A DNA stretch of 64,000 bases, taken from assembly GCA_003550325.1 (NCBI GenBank), contig QKWP01000050.1:302320-366319 (forward strand). The letters are read 5' to 3'. This document shows positions 48,130 through 58,504 of this stretch, one piece after another. The position numbers and the translations under genes were made by a program. Source of the stretch: Gigaspora rosea. Taxonomy: Eukaryota > Glomeromycota > Glomeromycetes > Diversisporales > Gigasporaceae. The notes under the pieces were generated by a model, which saw nothing but the letters and a program-made list of their open reading frames with translations, had not been told where the DNA came from and searched no databases. Each line of letters opens with the position of its first letter. The stretch's first letter is position 1.

Positions 48130-48796
48130 TGGTTCACATTACCTATACTTATCAAAAAATATAGATTATTCCAAAATTTTTCTCAGATTTGGTCACTGTC
48201 TTGCTTATTATTGGTCAAAAATTCATGCCATTTAAGAAAATTTTATATTTATTCCAAAATTTAAGAAATTAATTAACTTTAACCTATAATACTTTACAAA
48301 ATAAAAATTACAGAAAAAGATAGGCATAAATCTGAAAGAGCAGAATCAAATTTACTATTTTTACAGTTTATATTTTTAATATCACTTAAATTAAAAGACA
48401 AGATGCTATTTGAATTTATATGAAAGTTTTCTTTGATGACTATATTGATATGAACCATATAGCTATTTATTAAATGCAAATACTATGGTTCATATTATCT
48501 ACACTCATAAAAAAAATAGAGATTATTCCAAAATTTTTATCAGATGTGGTCACGTTTTTTGCTTATTATTGGTCAAAAATTTATGCCACCTAAAAAAATT
48601 TTATATTTATTCCGAAATTTGAGAAATTAATTAACTTTAATTTTTAATACTTTACAAAATAACAAATTATAGAAAAAGATAGGCCATAAATCTGAAAGAG
48701 CAGCATCAAATTTACTATTTTTATAGTTTATATTTTAATGTCATGCTATTTGAATTTATATAAATTTTTTTTGATGACTATAAGTAATATGAACCA
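48130..48796. repeat. Tandem pair of TGGTTCA-ended MITEs
   Basis: Units 48130-48457 and 48486-48796 are about 85-90% alike by eye. Each begins TGGTTCAYATTA and ends ATATGAACCA. TA flanks both sides of the first unit and the left of the second. No coding potential; the 48294-48479 antisense ORF is not credible. Confidence 0.8.
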
Positions 48797-48799
48797 AAC

Positions 48800-49705
48800 A
48801 ATCCAGACTTGTATCTAAATAGTAAAATTTATATTAATTTAATATCAAACTCTATTATTAAAAAGATAAAAGTAAAGAAAAATATAATGAATATGCTATT
48901 TAACATATAATTTCACAGATAAGTATATCCATGAATTATATAAAGTAGCAATGCTATTATGTGTATTTTTTATTTAAAAATTTTAAATAGATTTTAAAGC
49001 TAAAATTGGTTTTTATAAATTATCTTATATTATCTTCACTATCTATTTATGATCTAATTATTATTAAATCAAGACCTTACTCAAAAATAAATTTTAAATA
49101 AAAACTACTTGTTTTTATTTATTTATTTTTTTCCTATTAATTACTTAAACATAAAAACCAAAAATTCAAAAATACTTGCAAACTATAAAATACAAACTAC
49201 TTCTAAACCTGCTCAACCTGCTAAATAAGACCATAAAAGAAAGAAGATTAATCATTAAGTATTGATAATTTACAAGTTAAACTAAATATTACTAATAAAT
49301 AAGCTGCAAAAAGAATCAAGATACAATTGTATTTTCTTCACAAATAATTAATGAACTTTTAAATGATGCTAACAATCTGCAAAGCAAATATTGCTTTTAT
49401 TGGATTTTTATAATTAGATATAATTTTAATAATTTTCCTTTAGATTAAGAAGATAAACAAAGTAATAAAAGCCAAAAAATTGTAGCAACTTAATTTTCGC
49501 AGATAGTTGATAAACTTTTGAATAATGATAATAATTTATATAGTAATAATTACTTTAAGATTAATATATATATTGATATAGTTTTTACTATATTAGTTAT
49601 AATTGTTTTAAATAATAATAAGGTTAACAGTATTAGTGAATTGTCTCAATCTTTGATAATTATACCTTCAATGACAACTATTACCAGATTTAATATTAAG
49701 AAATA
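48800..49705. other. Gene-poor A/T-rich interval
   Basis: Extremely A/T-rich. A 62-codon ORF at 49518-49706 is composed mainly of Asn/Ile and unsupported. Confidence 0.45.
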
Positions 49706-49710
49706 AATTA

Positions 49711-50023
49711 GGGCACTGATTAAAGTTGGTCAAAATGCAAAATTTTTATTTTAGCATGCACATGTGTGCATGTATGCATGTTTTAACCAAAGTTATGATT
49801 TAATTTCTTAATGCTGGCCTGAATTAACTGCATGCATGCAGTCATGCGCATAGTGCCCATCTCTAGTGCTAATATTTATTAGGTAATATATTAGAAGGTG
49901 GGGGTTAAGAAAAATCTTACCTTAGTTAAATTTGATTGGCTAAACTTCTATTTATAGATCTTATCTGGAGGTGGGGATAAGCCTCTATAGTAAATGGATA
50001 TTAGGTAATAAATGCCAGTGCCC
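49711..50023. mobile_element. PIF/Harbinger-type MITE
   Basis: Ends GGGCACTG and CAGTGCCC are flanked by TTA on both sides (49708-49710, 50024-50026), the PIF/Harbinger duplication. The right half is homologous, in inverse orientation, to the smaller element at 54615-54775 (GATCTTATCTGGAGG region). The interior has GCATGCACATGTGTGCATG. Confidence 0.75.
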
Positions 50024-50311
50024 TTACCTACTTTGATTTTATTTCAAGTAATAATACCTTTGAGACAACTATTGCTAGCTTTTGAATCAAGATTTGCACC
50101 AGAATGTTTTCACTAGCTTTAGGTCAAGAATTAATACTCTAAATAATTTTATTTCTTTCTATTAATATTCTATTTATTCAATAATCACACTTCTAAGAAA
50201 GTTATTAGTTTCAGAACTGATAATATATTTATCACTTCAATCCTAATAATATAGTTATTCTATCAATATTCAATGAAATATCAATTTATTAGATTTGCTT
50301 ATAATTATGTC

Positions 50312-51541
50312 TGTCATGATAGTAAACAATATGCTGCATACTTGCTAGAAAATAAGATTTTAAGCACTTGATTGATTAATGTCTTGTGTATGTGATGCAC
50401 ATGATTGATTGGATTATAAATATAAGATCAATAAATAAACAATTATGGATAATTGGTAATTTAATAAATGCTGGAATAAGTTATATCAACAATTAAGGCA
50501 TCATTAATAAGATCAATTAGTAGTACATAAAAGTATACTAGCATGAGTAATCAATGTGCATAAAATATGAAGTAATTATCAAGTAATTAATAAGGGACAA
50601 TAGATCGTATAATCTATATATGATGCAAATAATATGTATCAAATGAAATATATATAAGAAAGCAATTAGAATCATTAGATAAAGAAGAAACTAATTAAAT
50701 TAGTCTTATATAAGTAAATATTTCCTTTTGTAATAAATTAAACCCAATTATATTAATAAAGTAATAAATAAAGTAAAATACTTGCCTGTATTATTATTAT
50801 TTAAATTAATTAGTAGTCCGCAGTTAAAGGGAACAAATTTCATAGTAAAAATCGGCGGGCATGTGACTATTACCTTATATAGGGGACCGTTAAAGCCAGG
50901 TACCTTTATATGTTTTTTATTTTTTAATTAAAATTAGGGTAAGGGTTAGTTAGAAGTTAGGGTTAGGGATGTATTATAGGTAAAATTGCCTTCCCGTCAT
51001 TTTTTATTAATGCTCCAAGACAGGTTTAGACACTCATTTCTTGTATTTTTAGTGTTTTTCACTTTTGTCTTTGTTTTTGTCTCGTCGGGCTGATCCGTGA
51101 CGATCAAAATTTTACAATTTGATTGGCTGTAAGTCACGTGATGGTACCTGGCTTTAACGGACCCCCTTATATAGTAAGTGGAATGTCATGTGCTTCAATT
51201 CATAAGAAAAAAACTCTATAGTAAACAATTGAAAAATACTCGTATCTTATGATCTATAAAACAGATTTTTGATGATTTTACTACAATTAGAATCACAAGA
51301 ATTTGCTCTACAACTTTCAATTAAGCAATAAGAAAGAGTTACTTAATAAAAAAAATACTTTTATATGTAAGCAAGCCCCATTCGCACACTATAGAAATTT
51401 ACTATTAAATTCCGCTATGATTTATTATAAAATGTCGATCATTTTATACCCTTTATCTGCGATCTTCCACTTAAATATTATTATTACCTACAATCTGGGT
51501 TAGGTTCTTTAGTAATGCAAGTTATTAATCAACCCATGACA
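50312..51541. repeat. LTR-like direct repeat, left
   Basis: Shares GCATACTTGCTAGAAAATAAG, ATTATGGATAATTGGTAATT and CTGGGTTAGGTTCTTTAGT with the right repeat. It has a MULE-like MITE at 50882-51164 and an extra foldback-like fragment (51190-51450). Confidence 0.7.
50882..51164. mobile_element. MULE-like MITE, copy 3 of the variable-TIR family
   Basis: Ends GGGGACCGTTAAAGCCAGG (plus TACC) and their complement match at 21 of 22 positions. CCTTATATA (50873-50881, 51165-51173) is a perfect 9-bp duplication. The reverse complement of the core follows copies 1 and 2: AGCCAATCAAATTGTAAAAT, GAGACAAAAACAAAG, GCATTAATAAAAAATGACGG, CAATTTTACCTATA, then CCCTAACCCTAA. Confidence 0.9.
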
Positions 51542-52903
51542 GGAGAACCTGAGTAAATTACAAGCCCATTTCACAATAAATTAATATAAATAGTTCACAA
51601 GATGAACCTTATATTGTGGTATATAAACATAAAGAAAGAGAAAAATATGAGTATTAAAAATATGGATAAAAGTAATAGATTAACAAATCAAAAGATAGAA
51701 ATAGGTGGAGATGTAAGTATGATGATTAGCAAAAACATTAGTAACAATGAAAGCAAAGTATCCAATGAGGATCTAAAACCTGCTGCACCAAATCATGGTA
51801 CAAGTTTATTTAAAATATTTTGAGATAATATTAGGAGTAGTGCTTCTAATAAAGCTGAATTAGAGAAGAAAAATGCTAAAGAAAATAATATTGAAGTAAT
51901 GGATCGATTGGTACAGGAGATTATTGTAAGTTGGATGACTTAGAAGCAAAAGTAGACCAATTGTTATTGGTAATAAGGAATATCAGTAGTAATGAAACAG
52001 AATTAGAGATAATAGTTGTTAATTTGATGATTTTGATGAATTGGGCTGGATAAGTAAAAAAAATCTGAAGGTATATATGATAAGTTGTATGAAAAATATT
52101 TGATTGACTTTGGGTGTGTTAAAGAAGAATTGGTAAGGTGTAGTGATATGAAAGAGAAAATAATTAAGAATGCAGATGGTGAAACATTTGAACTGTGTCG
52201 ATGAATTGGTAATATGAATAGAACTAATGGATAAGATAAAGTTGTATATTGCTATCAAGTTAAATCAATGAATATATTAGAAGCTCTGTTAGATATAGTC
52301 ATAGAAATGGATAATATGATAAAAGAATTGTTGAATATATTGATGAATAATGATTTCAATAAATCAGATTGTGGTATAAATTTGTTCAAATGGCATTAGC
52401 ATTCAAATTTCAAAAAGCTTAATAGTAAAAATAAGGACAGAGATGCTTTAATAAAGAAAGAGAATAGGACCAAAGTGATAGAAAAAAGATTTGTTAACAA
52501 CTAGGCCTCCGCATGGGCCAGGGCTACTCATGGGTACCCCAAGGGTAGTACCACTAGGGCTGGGTTTGGGTATCAAATTACAAGCCCTAGGGCAGGGTAG
52601 GGCTAAGAATCGCAGGCCCTTTATTATATAGGAAGGGCTTGGGTACTAGTACTACCCGGCTTATATACCCGCAAGGTAGCCCGTTATACATGCACATGAT
52701 TATCTACCAATTAAAACTTATATTGATCGTTAATCTTTTTTTATAATAATCCTATATACACAATATGAATAGGCTGGCTCTTTAATTTTTCTTTAATTTT
52801 ATTTCTATATGTATATTTAATTTGGTTATTAAATATTGTTGATCGATTTTGAAATTGTAATAAATGCGGAAAAATAGTGCAAATGGATTTTTTTTATAAC
52901 TTC

Positions 52904-53031
52904 AATAAAGCGAATAAAGTGGGAACGTCGAATAAAGTAGAAATATCGAATAAAGTGGAAATGTCAAATAAAGTGGAAACGTCAAATAAAGTGGAAACGT
53001 CAAATAAAGTGAAAATGTCAAATAAAATGCA
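52904..53031. repeat. 18-bp minisatellite
   Basis: Seven units of AATAAAGTGGAAACGTCA with small changes. One frame reads repeated NKVETS, giving a spurious 71-codon ORF (52877-53092). Confidence 0.9.
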
Positions 53032-53289
53032 AAAAAATGGGGTTTTTAAGTTTTTTTTTACATTTTATACTATATGCATTTATAGTATATAGCAGATTAT
53101 ACATTAAATGGGCTTAATAATTTTTTATCTTTTTTTTATATTAAGCTTGTAGGTACCATAAGTACTCATGGGCTTTAAGGGCCAGGTAGGGTATTAATTT
53201 TGGGGCCCTAGGGTAAGGGTAAGGGCTTGGAAATTAAGTCCATTAATAAATGGGTAGGTTAGGGTATTACTACTACCCAGCCCTAGCCG

Positions 53290-53555
53290 GTAGGGTTCCT
53301 CAAATTCAAATCAAATCAAATATTGGATCAATTTGAATTTGATCAAATCAAATTGACCCTGATTTGAATTTGATTTGATTCAAATATTTGAATTTGAATT
53401 TGATTTGAATTTGAATTTTTAATAGTAATTTTCAAATCAAATCAAATTTGGCCATATTTGAATTTGATCAAATCAAATATAGTCAAATTTGAATTTGAAT
53501 TTGATCAAATATTTGATTCAAATATTTGAAAATCAAATCAAATTGTGGAACCCTA
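53290..53555. repeat. AAATCAAATC / TTTGAATTTGA low-complexity block
   Basis: Self-complementary tandem words fill about 265 bp next to the right end of the hAT-like element. Confidence 0.85.
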
Positions 53556-53990
53556 CTTCCTGGCCCATGCAGAGGCCTATTGACAACTATAATAGAAGAG
53601 CTGCAGCACATGCTAATAGAATAAATAGTGCTGTTGTTGATGGTATTGTTAAAAATAGAATTTTTGAATAGTACTAGGAGCCTGTTGAGGATGCAATTTA
53701 AATAGAGTGACCAATCTTGAAAGTAATAGTCGAGGGATTAGAAGGGTATATAATCATGAAAAAATATTGTTGATGAAAGGAAATAGCAATAGTGGATTTG
53801 GTAATGTTGTTGATGTTTATAAGGAAAGTATGAGAAAGGAGTTAGAAACTTTGGAATGAAGTTCCTAAGAATCTAGCTCATGTTATAGTAGTGAATAGTA
53901 TGTAGCATACTTGCTAGAAAATAAGATTATAAGCACTTAATTAATTAATATCTTGTGTATGAGATGTATATGATTGATCAGATTATGAAT

Positions 53991-54330
53991 CTGGGGGCTT
54001 TGTGATAGAAAGGCCAAATATGACTCCAAAATTAAAAAACATTTTTTATTAAATTCTAGTAAATTTCAATATAATCAACATTTTTCAATTATAAATAAAA
54101 GTCAATTTGCATAATAAAAAATCAAGATATGTAATGTAAAAAGAAAGTTGTATAAGGTCAAAGCCAAGTGCATTATGAGATTACTTATTAGTCACATGTT
54201 ATATTTAACTAATCAAAATTGTGAATTTTGATTAACCCAGATCAGTCCAAAAATCAAAACAAAGTAATTAAATTCAATTATCTCAAATTATATATATTGA
54301 CGTATCTACTCTTTCTACTGCAAAAACCCC
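53991..54330. mobile_element. TIR element inserted in the right LTR-like repeat
   Basis: Ends CTGGGGGCTTTGTGATAGAA and TTTCTACTGCAAAAACCCC are imperfect inverted repeats. The left LTR-like repeat reads straight across this position (ATTATAAATATAAGATC, about 50415-50432). Class not determined; the target duplication is at most 2 bp. Confidence 0.65.
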
Positions 54331-54614
54331 ATATAAGATTAATAAATGATCAATTATGGATAATTAGTAATTTAATAAATACTAGAGTAAGTTATAATAG
54401 CAATTAAAGCATTATTAATAAGATCAATCAGTAGTACATAGAAGTATACTGGTATAGATAATCAATGCACATAAAATATGAAGTAATTTTGAAGTAATTA
54501 ATAAAAGACTATAGATCGTATGATCTATATATGATACAAATAATATGAGTTAAATGAGACATATATAAGGAAGCAATTAGAATTATTTGATAAAGACAAA
54601 ATTAATTAAGTTAG

Positions 54615-54775
54615 GGTGCTGACATTTATTATTTAATATCCATTTACTATAGGAGCTTATCCTCCTACCCTCAGATAAGATCTATAAATAGAATTTTAGC
54701 CAATTAAATTTAACTAAGGTAAGATTTTTCTTGAACCCCACCCTCTAAAATATTATCTAATAAATATCAGCACTC
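54615..54775. mobile_element. PIF/Harbinger-type MITE in the right LTR-like repeat
   Basis: GGGTGCTGAC-type ends (left GGTGCTGA, right TCAGCACTC) with TTA/TTAG on both sides (54611-54614, 54776-54779). The left repeat has the single site TTAGTCTTATATAAG. Homologous to half of 49711-50023. Confidence 0.75.
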
Positions 54776-54884
54776 TTAGTCTTAGCATAAGTAAATATCT
54801 CTTTTGTAATAAATTAAATCCAATTATATTAATAAAGTAATAAATAAAGTAAAAACACTTGTCTGTATCATATCATTATTCCTA

Positions 54885-55142
54885 TAAAAAAATTTTCAGA
54901 AAAACATGGAAGCTAAACATGGAAACATGCATAAAAATATGTAAAAAATACGTAATATGTATACTTTTCATGTTTTTGAACAGGAAAACACACTGTATTT
55001 TCTGTGTTTTCTAAAATATAGAATATACAGTGTATTTTCCTGTTCAAAAATACGGAATGTGTACATTTTACATATTTTTTACATATTTTTACATATGTTT
55101 TTGTGTTCAGCTTCTATGTTTTTCTGAAAATTTTTTCATAGG
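54885..55142. mobile_element. Foldback element in the right LTR-like repeat
   Basis: A palindrome of about 258 bp: ATTTTCAGAAAAACATGGAA and its complement at the ends, CACTGTATTTTCTGTGTTTT at the tip. Confidence 0.8.
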
Positions 55143-55339
55143 GTATTTAAGTAAAATATTATTGGTGCCTACTATCTGGGTTAGGTCGTTTAGTGATACA
55201 AGTCATTAATTAATCTGTGACAGTGCAAATCCAAACATTCTACAGTAGTAACTAGTATGAACTTATTGATGCAAATACTAGCTGCAGATAATTTATAGCT
55301 TACTCCTTCCATCTCTTTGGCATTATTATCTATAGCATA

Positions 55340-55975
55340 TAATCAATATGATAAAAAGGTAATTCACTTCTTATTATTTTTATACCATCTTTATAAATTA
55401 TACTAATTTATATAATAATATAGACAAAAGATAGCTAAGACTTTAGAGGAAGTTGGAATGTCTTTTTCTCTATATTTAAAATCTACCAAAAAAGGTATTT
55501 GAAGATTTAATTTTAATTTAGCCAAAGGAATTGAATGGCTTCAAGTAGCTAAAAGACACTTTGGTGATTTCTGTAACAAATTAATAAATAATATTGCTGA
55601 GTTAGTTAAAGATTTCAAAAAAAAAGAACTTGGTTAGTATGCATTATCATTTTTCTTTAGTTTTTTACTTAAACTAAAGAGATATATTTTTATTTTAATT
55701 ACAGTTCTACAAGTCCATTACAAAAAGAAGAAATTATTGTATTTGTAGATGAATCTACAACTATTAATATATTAAATTAGTAGTTGAACACAACCAATGA
55801 AGATAAATTATGTGCTCAAAATTCAATTTCTTATTTGTGTATATTTATTCAAAGCACTTTTGCTATTAATTATACAACAAGAGATAGTGAGAGAACAAGA
55901 GCATTAGATAGGTTGATGAAAAATATTGCTGTTCCATTATGAAATGGCAAAAATTTTGCCAGCAATTTGCAATTA
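55340..55975 (+). pseudogene. Unrecognised multi-exon coding remnant
   Basis: A first stretch (55430-55635) reads IAKTLEEVGMSFSLYLKSTK then AKGIEWLQVAKRHFGDFCNK and LINNIAELVKDFKKKELG, ending near a possible GT donor. After an A/T-rich intron-like gap with an ACAG acceptor (about 55705), one frame reads SPLQKEEIIVFVDESTTINI, LN, two TAG, LNTTNEDKLCAQNSISYLCI, and TTRDSERTRALDRLMKNIAV before TGA near 55940. The second stretch stays in a single frame for about 75 codons except for the tandem TAG pair. No family recognised. Confidence 0.45.
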
Positions 55976-56747
55976 TAATAATTATAGTACTTTATATTTG
56001 ATTAAATAATGAATTTAGCAGTATTTCTTATTCTTTAACTAATTTCAAAGCATTATATTTTAAAGTTAAATTTTATTTAAATTTAGAATTAAATTCACAG
56101 ATAGCAAGTATATATGTATCTGCTATAATGAAAATTATACAATATAAGAGTTGGTAGAAGGTTTTTTTAGGCTTAATTCATTTTTTAATATACAGTATAT
56201 AATAATTAAAAAAAAGTCTAAAATTATTAATATTAAAGTTATTTAAGAATACTTCAAGTTTAGTTTCAATGGCACCAAAAGTTAAGTTAATATAATTGAG
56301 TCATAAGTAAAAGAAAATGAAATATTACTTGAATAAAAGATTCACCTAATAAATATATATAGATATATTATGTAAGAATAATGTAATAGGCTAATATTAA
56401 AGTCTATACTAAATACTATACTAATACTTATATACATGTCCTGCTTGGGTCAAATCTATGGTCATTTCTAAAGATTAAACTATAGATGAGTGATGAAACT
56501 AGTAAAGCCTAAAGAAACCTAGTTTTGTTTTATGATTTATTAGTTTTGTTACTGATAAAACCAAATATTTATTAGTTACATGAGCTTTGTTAACTATCTG
56601 TAAATTAAACCTCTGCCTGGATTTTTCAAGTAATTTATTTATAATTTTGGTAACCATATAGCAGCAATTTCTACTCTGGTTATAATTAATCCTAATATTA
56701 TTTAATTGTTTTTTTCAGATATATCTTTTGATTGATGCTTTAATTAC

Positions 56748-56945
56748 TATAAAAGTTCATATACAAGACCCAGATCTATTTCATTTTACTAATTTTTAAT
56801 TCCTTTAGTAGACCCGAGGTTTAGTATTCACCTAGAGGTTATATCATATAAAAAAATTAAAGTCTATATACACTTTGTATTCATAAAAGGCATCATAGTG
56901 GGTTTACTATTTTGGGGAACTTTGTATATGATCTTTTATGATAAT
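56748..56945. repeat. Possible relative of the GACCCGGGTCTA MITE
   Basis: TATAAAAGTTCATATACAAG at the left and TATATGATCTTTTATGATA at the right are loosely inverted, with GACCCAGATC and TAGACCCGAGG inside. Similar in plan to 46015-46325 but diverged. Confidence 0.45.
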
Positions 56946-57086
56946 ATTGTATTAGTTTCATTTGTTTAATTTCAGAATAATTTTTAATTCAAGATTTGGC
57001 TTTATATTGTATAAGAATTAATTTTAAATACTATTAGTCATAATGGTATATCCTTATTTACTTAACTGATATTTCATTTGAAGCTA

Positions 57087-58439
57087 CAGTGATCGAAAGT
57101 AAATCACCAGAAATTTCCAGATCTACCGGGAATTTCATATACGTATGATAATCTTTTTTTTAACGTACATACGTCTTTTTTCACTTGTGTTTTTTTTTTA
57201 ACACACAATTTTAATTGTTTTTGATGATAAAAAAACCCTCCCGCCAAGAATTAAGCCTAGAACAACGAAGCCGTATTGCCGGCGCTTACCTGTGTGGTGT
57301 TAAACCACTTGACATTGCAAAAGTTTTTGATCTCCCGAAATCAACGGTGTAAGACACTGTTAAGCGATATGAAGAGACAGGCTCAGAGCATCCGAACAAA
57401 CGCCCTGGTCGCCCCGAAGCTCTCTCTGCGCGTGACAAACGCTCTTTAGTTCGTATTACAAAAAATAATCGGAAGGAACCCTTGGCTGTCATCACTAACG
57501 AATTCAACGTCCAACATGATACGACGCTTACCACCAAAACTATTCGAAAGTACCTCCACAATTTAGGTTGGAGAAACTGTGTCGCCTGTCGAAAACCTCT
57601 TTTAGACAAAAGAAAAGCACTGGAGCGAAAAAAATGGTGCCGTGAACATTTAAAATGGGTAAATGAATGGCAAATGGTTGTTTTTACGGACGAGTCAAGG
57701 TTTTGTCTTCACAAAGCAGATGGTCGTGAAAGAACTTGGCGTCGAGTTAATGAAAAATATCATAAAGATTGTATAAATACGACTATGAAGTTTGGTGGTG
57801 GTTCTGTAATGTTTTGGGGCTGTTTTTGTTGGTGGGGCGTTGGACCGTTAGTAAGAATTAAGGGTAATATGAATTCGGATAGTTATGTTGATATTCTTGC
57901 AAAATATTTTATTCCTTGGGCAAATTCTTTAATGGAAAAACATCATGGTGAAATAAATTTAATTTTTCAACAAGATTTGGCTTCTATTCATACATCTACA
58001 TATTCAGAATGGTGGATGAATTCGCATAATTTTAATATATTAAATTGGGCACCGTATAGCCCTGATCTTAACCCGATTGAAAATCTTTGGGAACGTCTTG
58101 ATTCTGCAGTTCGTAACAGAAAACCCATGCCTACAAAGTTAGAAGAATTAGTTAAAATTATAGAAGAGGAATGGTATAACTTATCAATTGAATATATTCG
58201 TTCACTTATCTGTAGTATGCCAAATCGAGTAAAGACAATATATAAAGCCCGAGGATGGTACTGTAAATATTAAATAACCCAGGGTTTTTTTTTTTTAGGA
58301 ATGTAAATATAAATATTTTATTTTATTTTATATAATTATTTTGTAATTATATAAAATATAATAAAATAAAAATCGTACGTAAAATTTGGCCTCTTATGTG
58401 TTACCTATAAAATTTCCGGTGATTTACTTCCGATCACTG
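57087..58439 (+). mobile_element. Tc1/mariner element, near-complete
   Basis: 1353 bp with terminal inverted repeats CAGTGATCGAAAGTAAATCA (left) and TGATTTACTTCCGATCACTG (right), matching over about 30 bp with two or three differences, and TA on both sides (57085-57086, 58440-58441). It holds one transposase gene. Between the gene and the right end lies an A/T palindrome (58309-58371). It is the only element here with a recognisable transposase. Confidence 0.95.
57224..58273 (+). pseudogene. Tc1-family DD34E transposase with one in-frame stop
   Basis: From ATG 57224 one frame runs 350 codons to TAA 58271-58273, the usual Tc1 length of about 340. The N-terminus holds paired helix-turn-helix DNA-binding motifs (QELSLEQRSRIAGAYLCGVK, IAKVFDLPKSTV) broken by a TAA at codon 43 (57350-57352), then the GRPEALS linker. 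The catalytic core has the first Asp in VVFTDESRF, GGGSVMFWGCF, the second Asp in FQQDLASIHT (family usually QQDNAPxH), and Glu in SPDLNPIENLW exactly 34 residues later, i.e. DD34E. Translation from codon 87 (57482) would give a core lacking the DNA-binding part. The 5' third is visibly richer in G/C than the 3' half. The antisense ORF 57286-57609 is a shadow. Confidence 0.9.
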
Positions 58440-58504
58440 TATATAATTTATATTGTAAAAATTCTTTATGTAAAGACATTATTAAATAACCAAGTGTTCT
58501 ATAT

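Larger units (their letters stand above)
52502..53579. mobile_element. hAT-like non-autonomous element
   Basis: TAGGCCTCCGCATGGGCCAGG at the left and CCTGGCCCATGCAGAGGCCTA at the right are inverted. Flanks TTAACAAC (52494-52501) and TTGACAAC (53580-53587) fit an 8-bp duplication with one mismatch. Subterminal zones have GGGTAGTACTACCC and AGGGCTGGG-type words at both sides (52540-52680, 53160-53290). It contains an 18-bp minisatellite and an AAATCAAATC low-complexity block. No transposase. Confidence 0.85.
51602..53880 (+). pseudogene. Degraded gene between the LTR-like repeats, split by a hAT-like element
   Basis: Reading starts about 51602 (MSIKNMDKSNRLTNQKIEIG onward, stop at 51821), then continues in shifting frames with SNKAELEKKNAKENNIEVMD, KLDDLEAKVDQLLLVIRN and KSEGIYDKLYEKYLIDFGCV. 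A hAT-like element interrupts at 52502. Joining the sides at the target duplication keeps one frame: KKENRTKVIEKRFVNN then YNRRAAAHANRINSAVVDGI. The protein was Lys/Glu/Asn-rich and coiled-coil-like; a gag-like role is conceivable from position only. No enzyme motif. Confidence 0.5.
50312..55222. mobile_element. Non-autonomous LTR-retrotransposon-like unit
   Basis: Two long direct repeats (50312-51541 and 53881-55222) begin TGTCATGATAG / TGTTATAGTAG and end in TGACA, enclosing a degraded coding region (51602-53880). No reverse transcriptase, integrase, clear primer-binding site or matching 5-bp target duplication was seen, so this is inference from structure. The left repeat contains one MULE-like MITE. 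The right repeat contains three other insertions, each empty in the left repeat. The interior is split by a hAT-like element. Confidence 0.6.
53881..55222. repeat. LTR-like direct repeat, right, with three insertions
   Basis: Homologous to 50312-51541 in three pieces interrupted by elements at 53991-54330, 54615-54775 and about 54885-55142. Confidence 0.7.

Noticed and set aside
57286..57609. 107-codon minus-strand ORF in the Tc1 element
   Set aside because: Antisense of the G/C-richer 5' part of the transposase.
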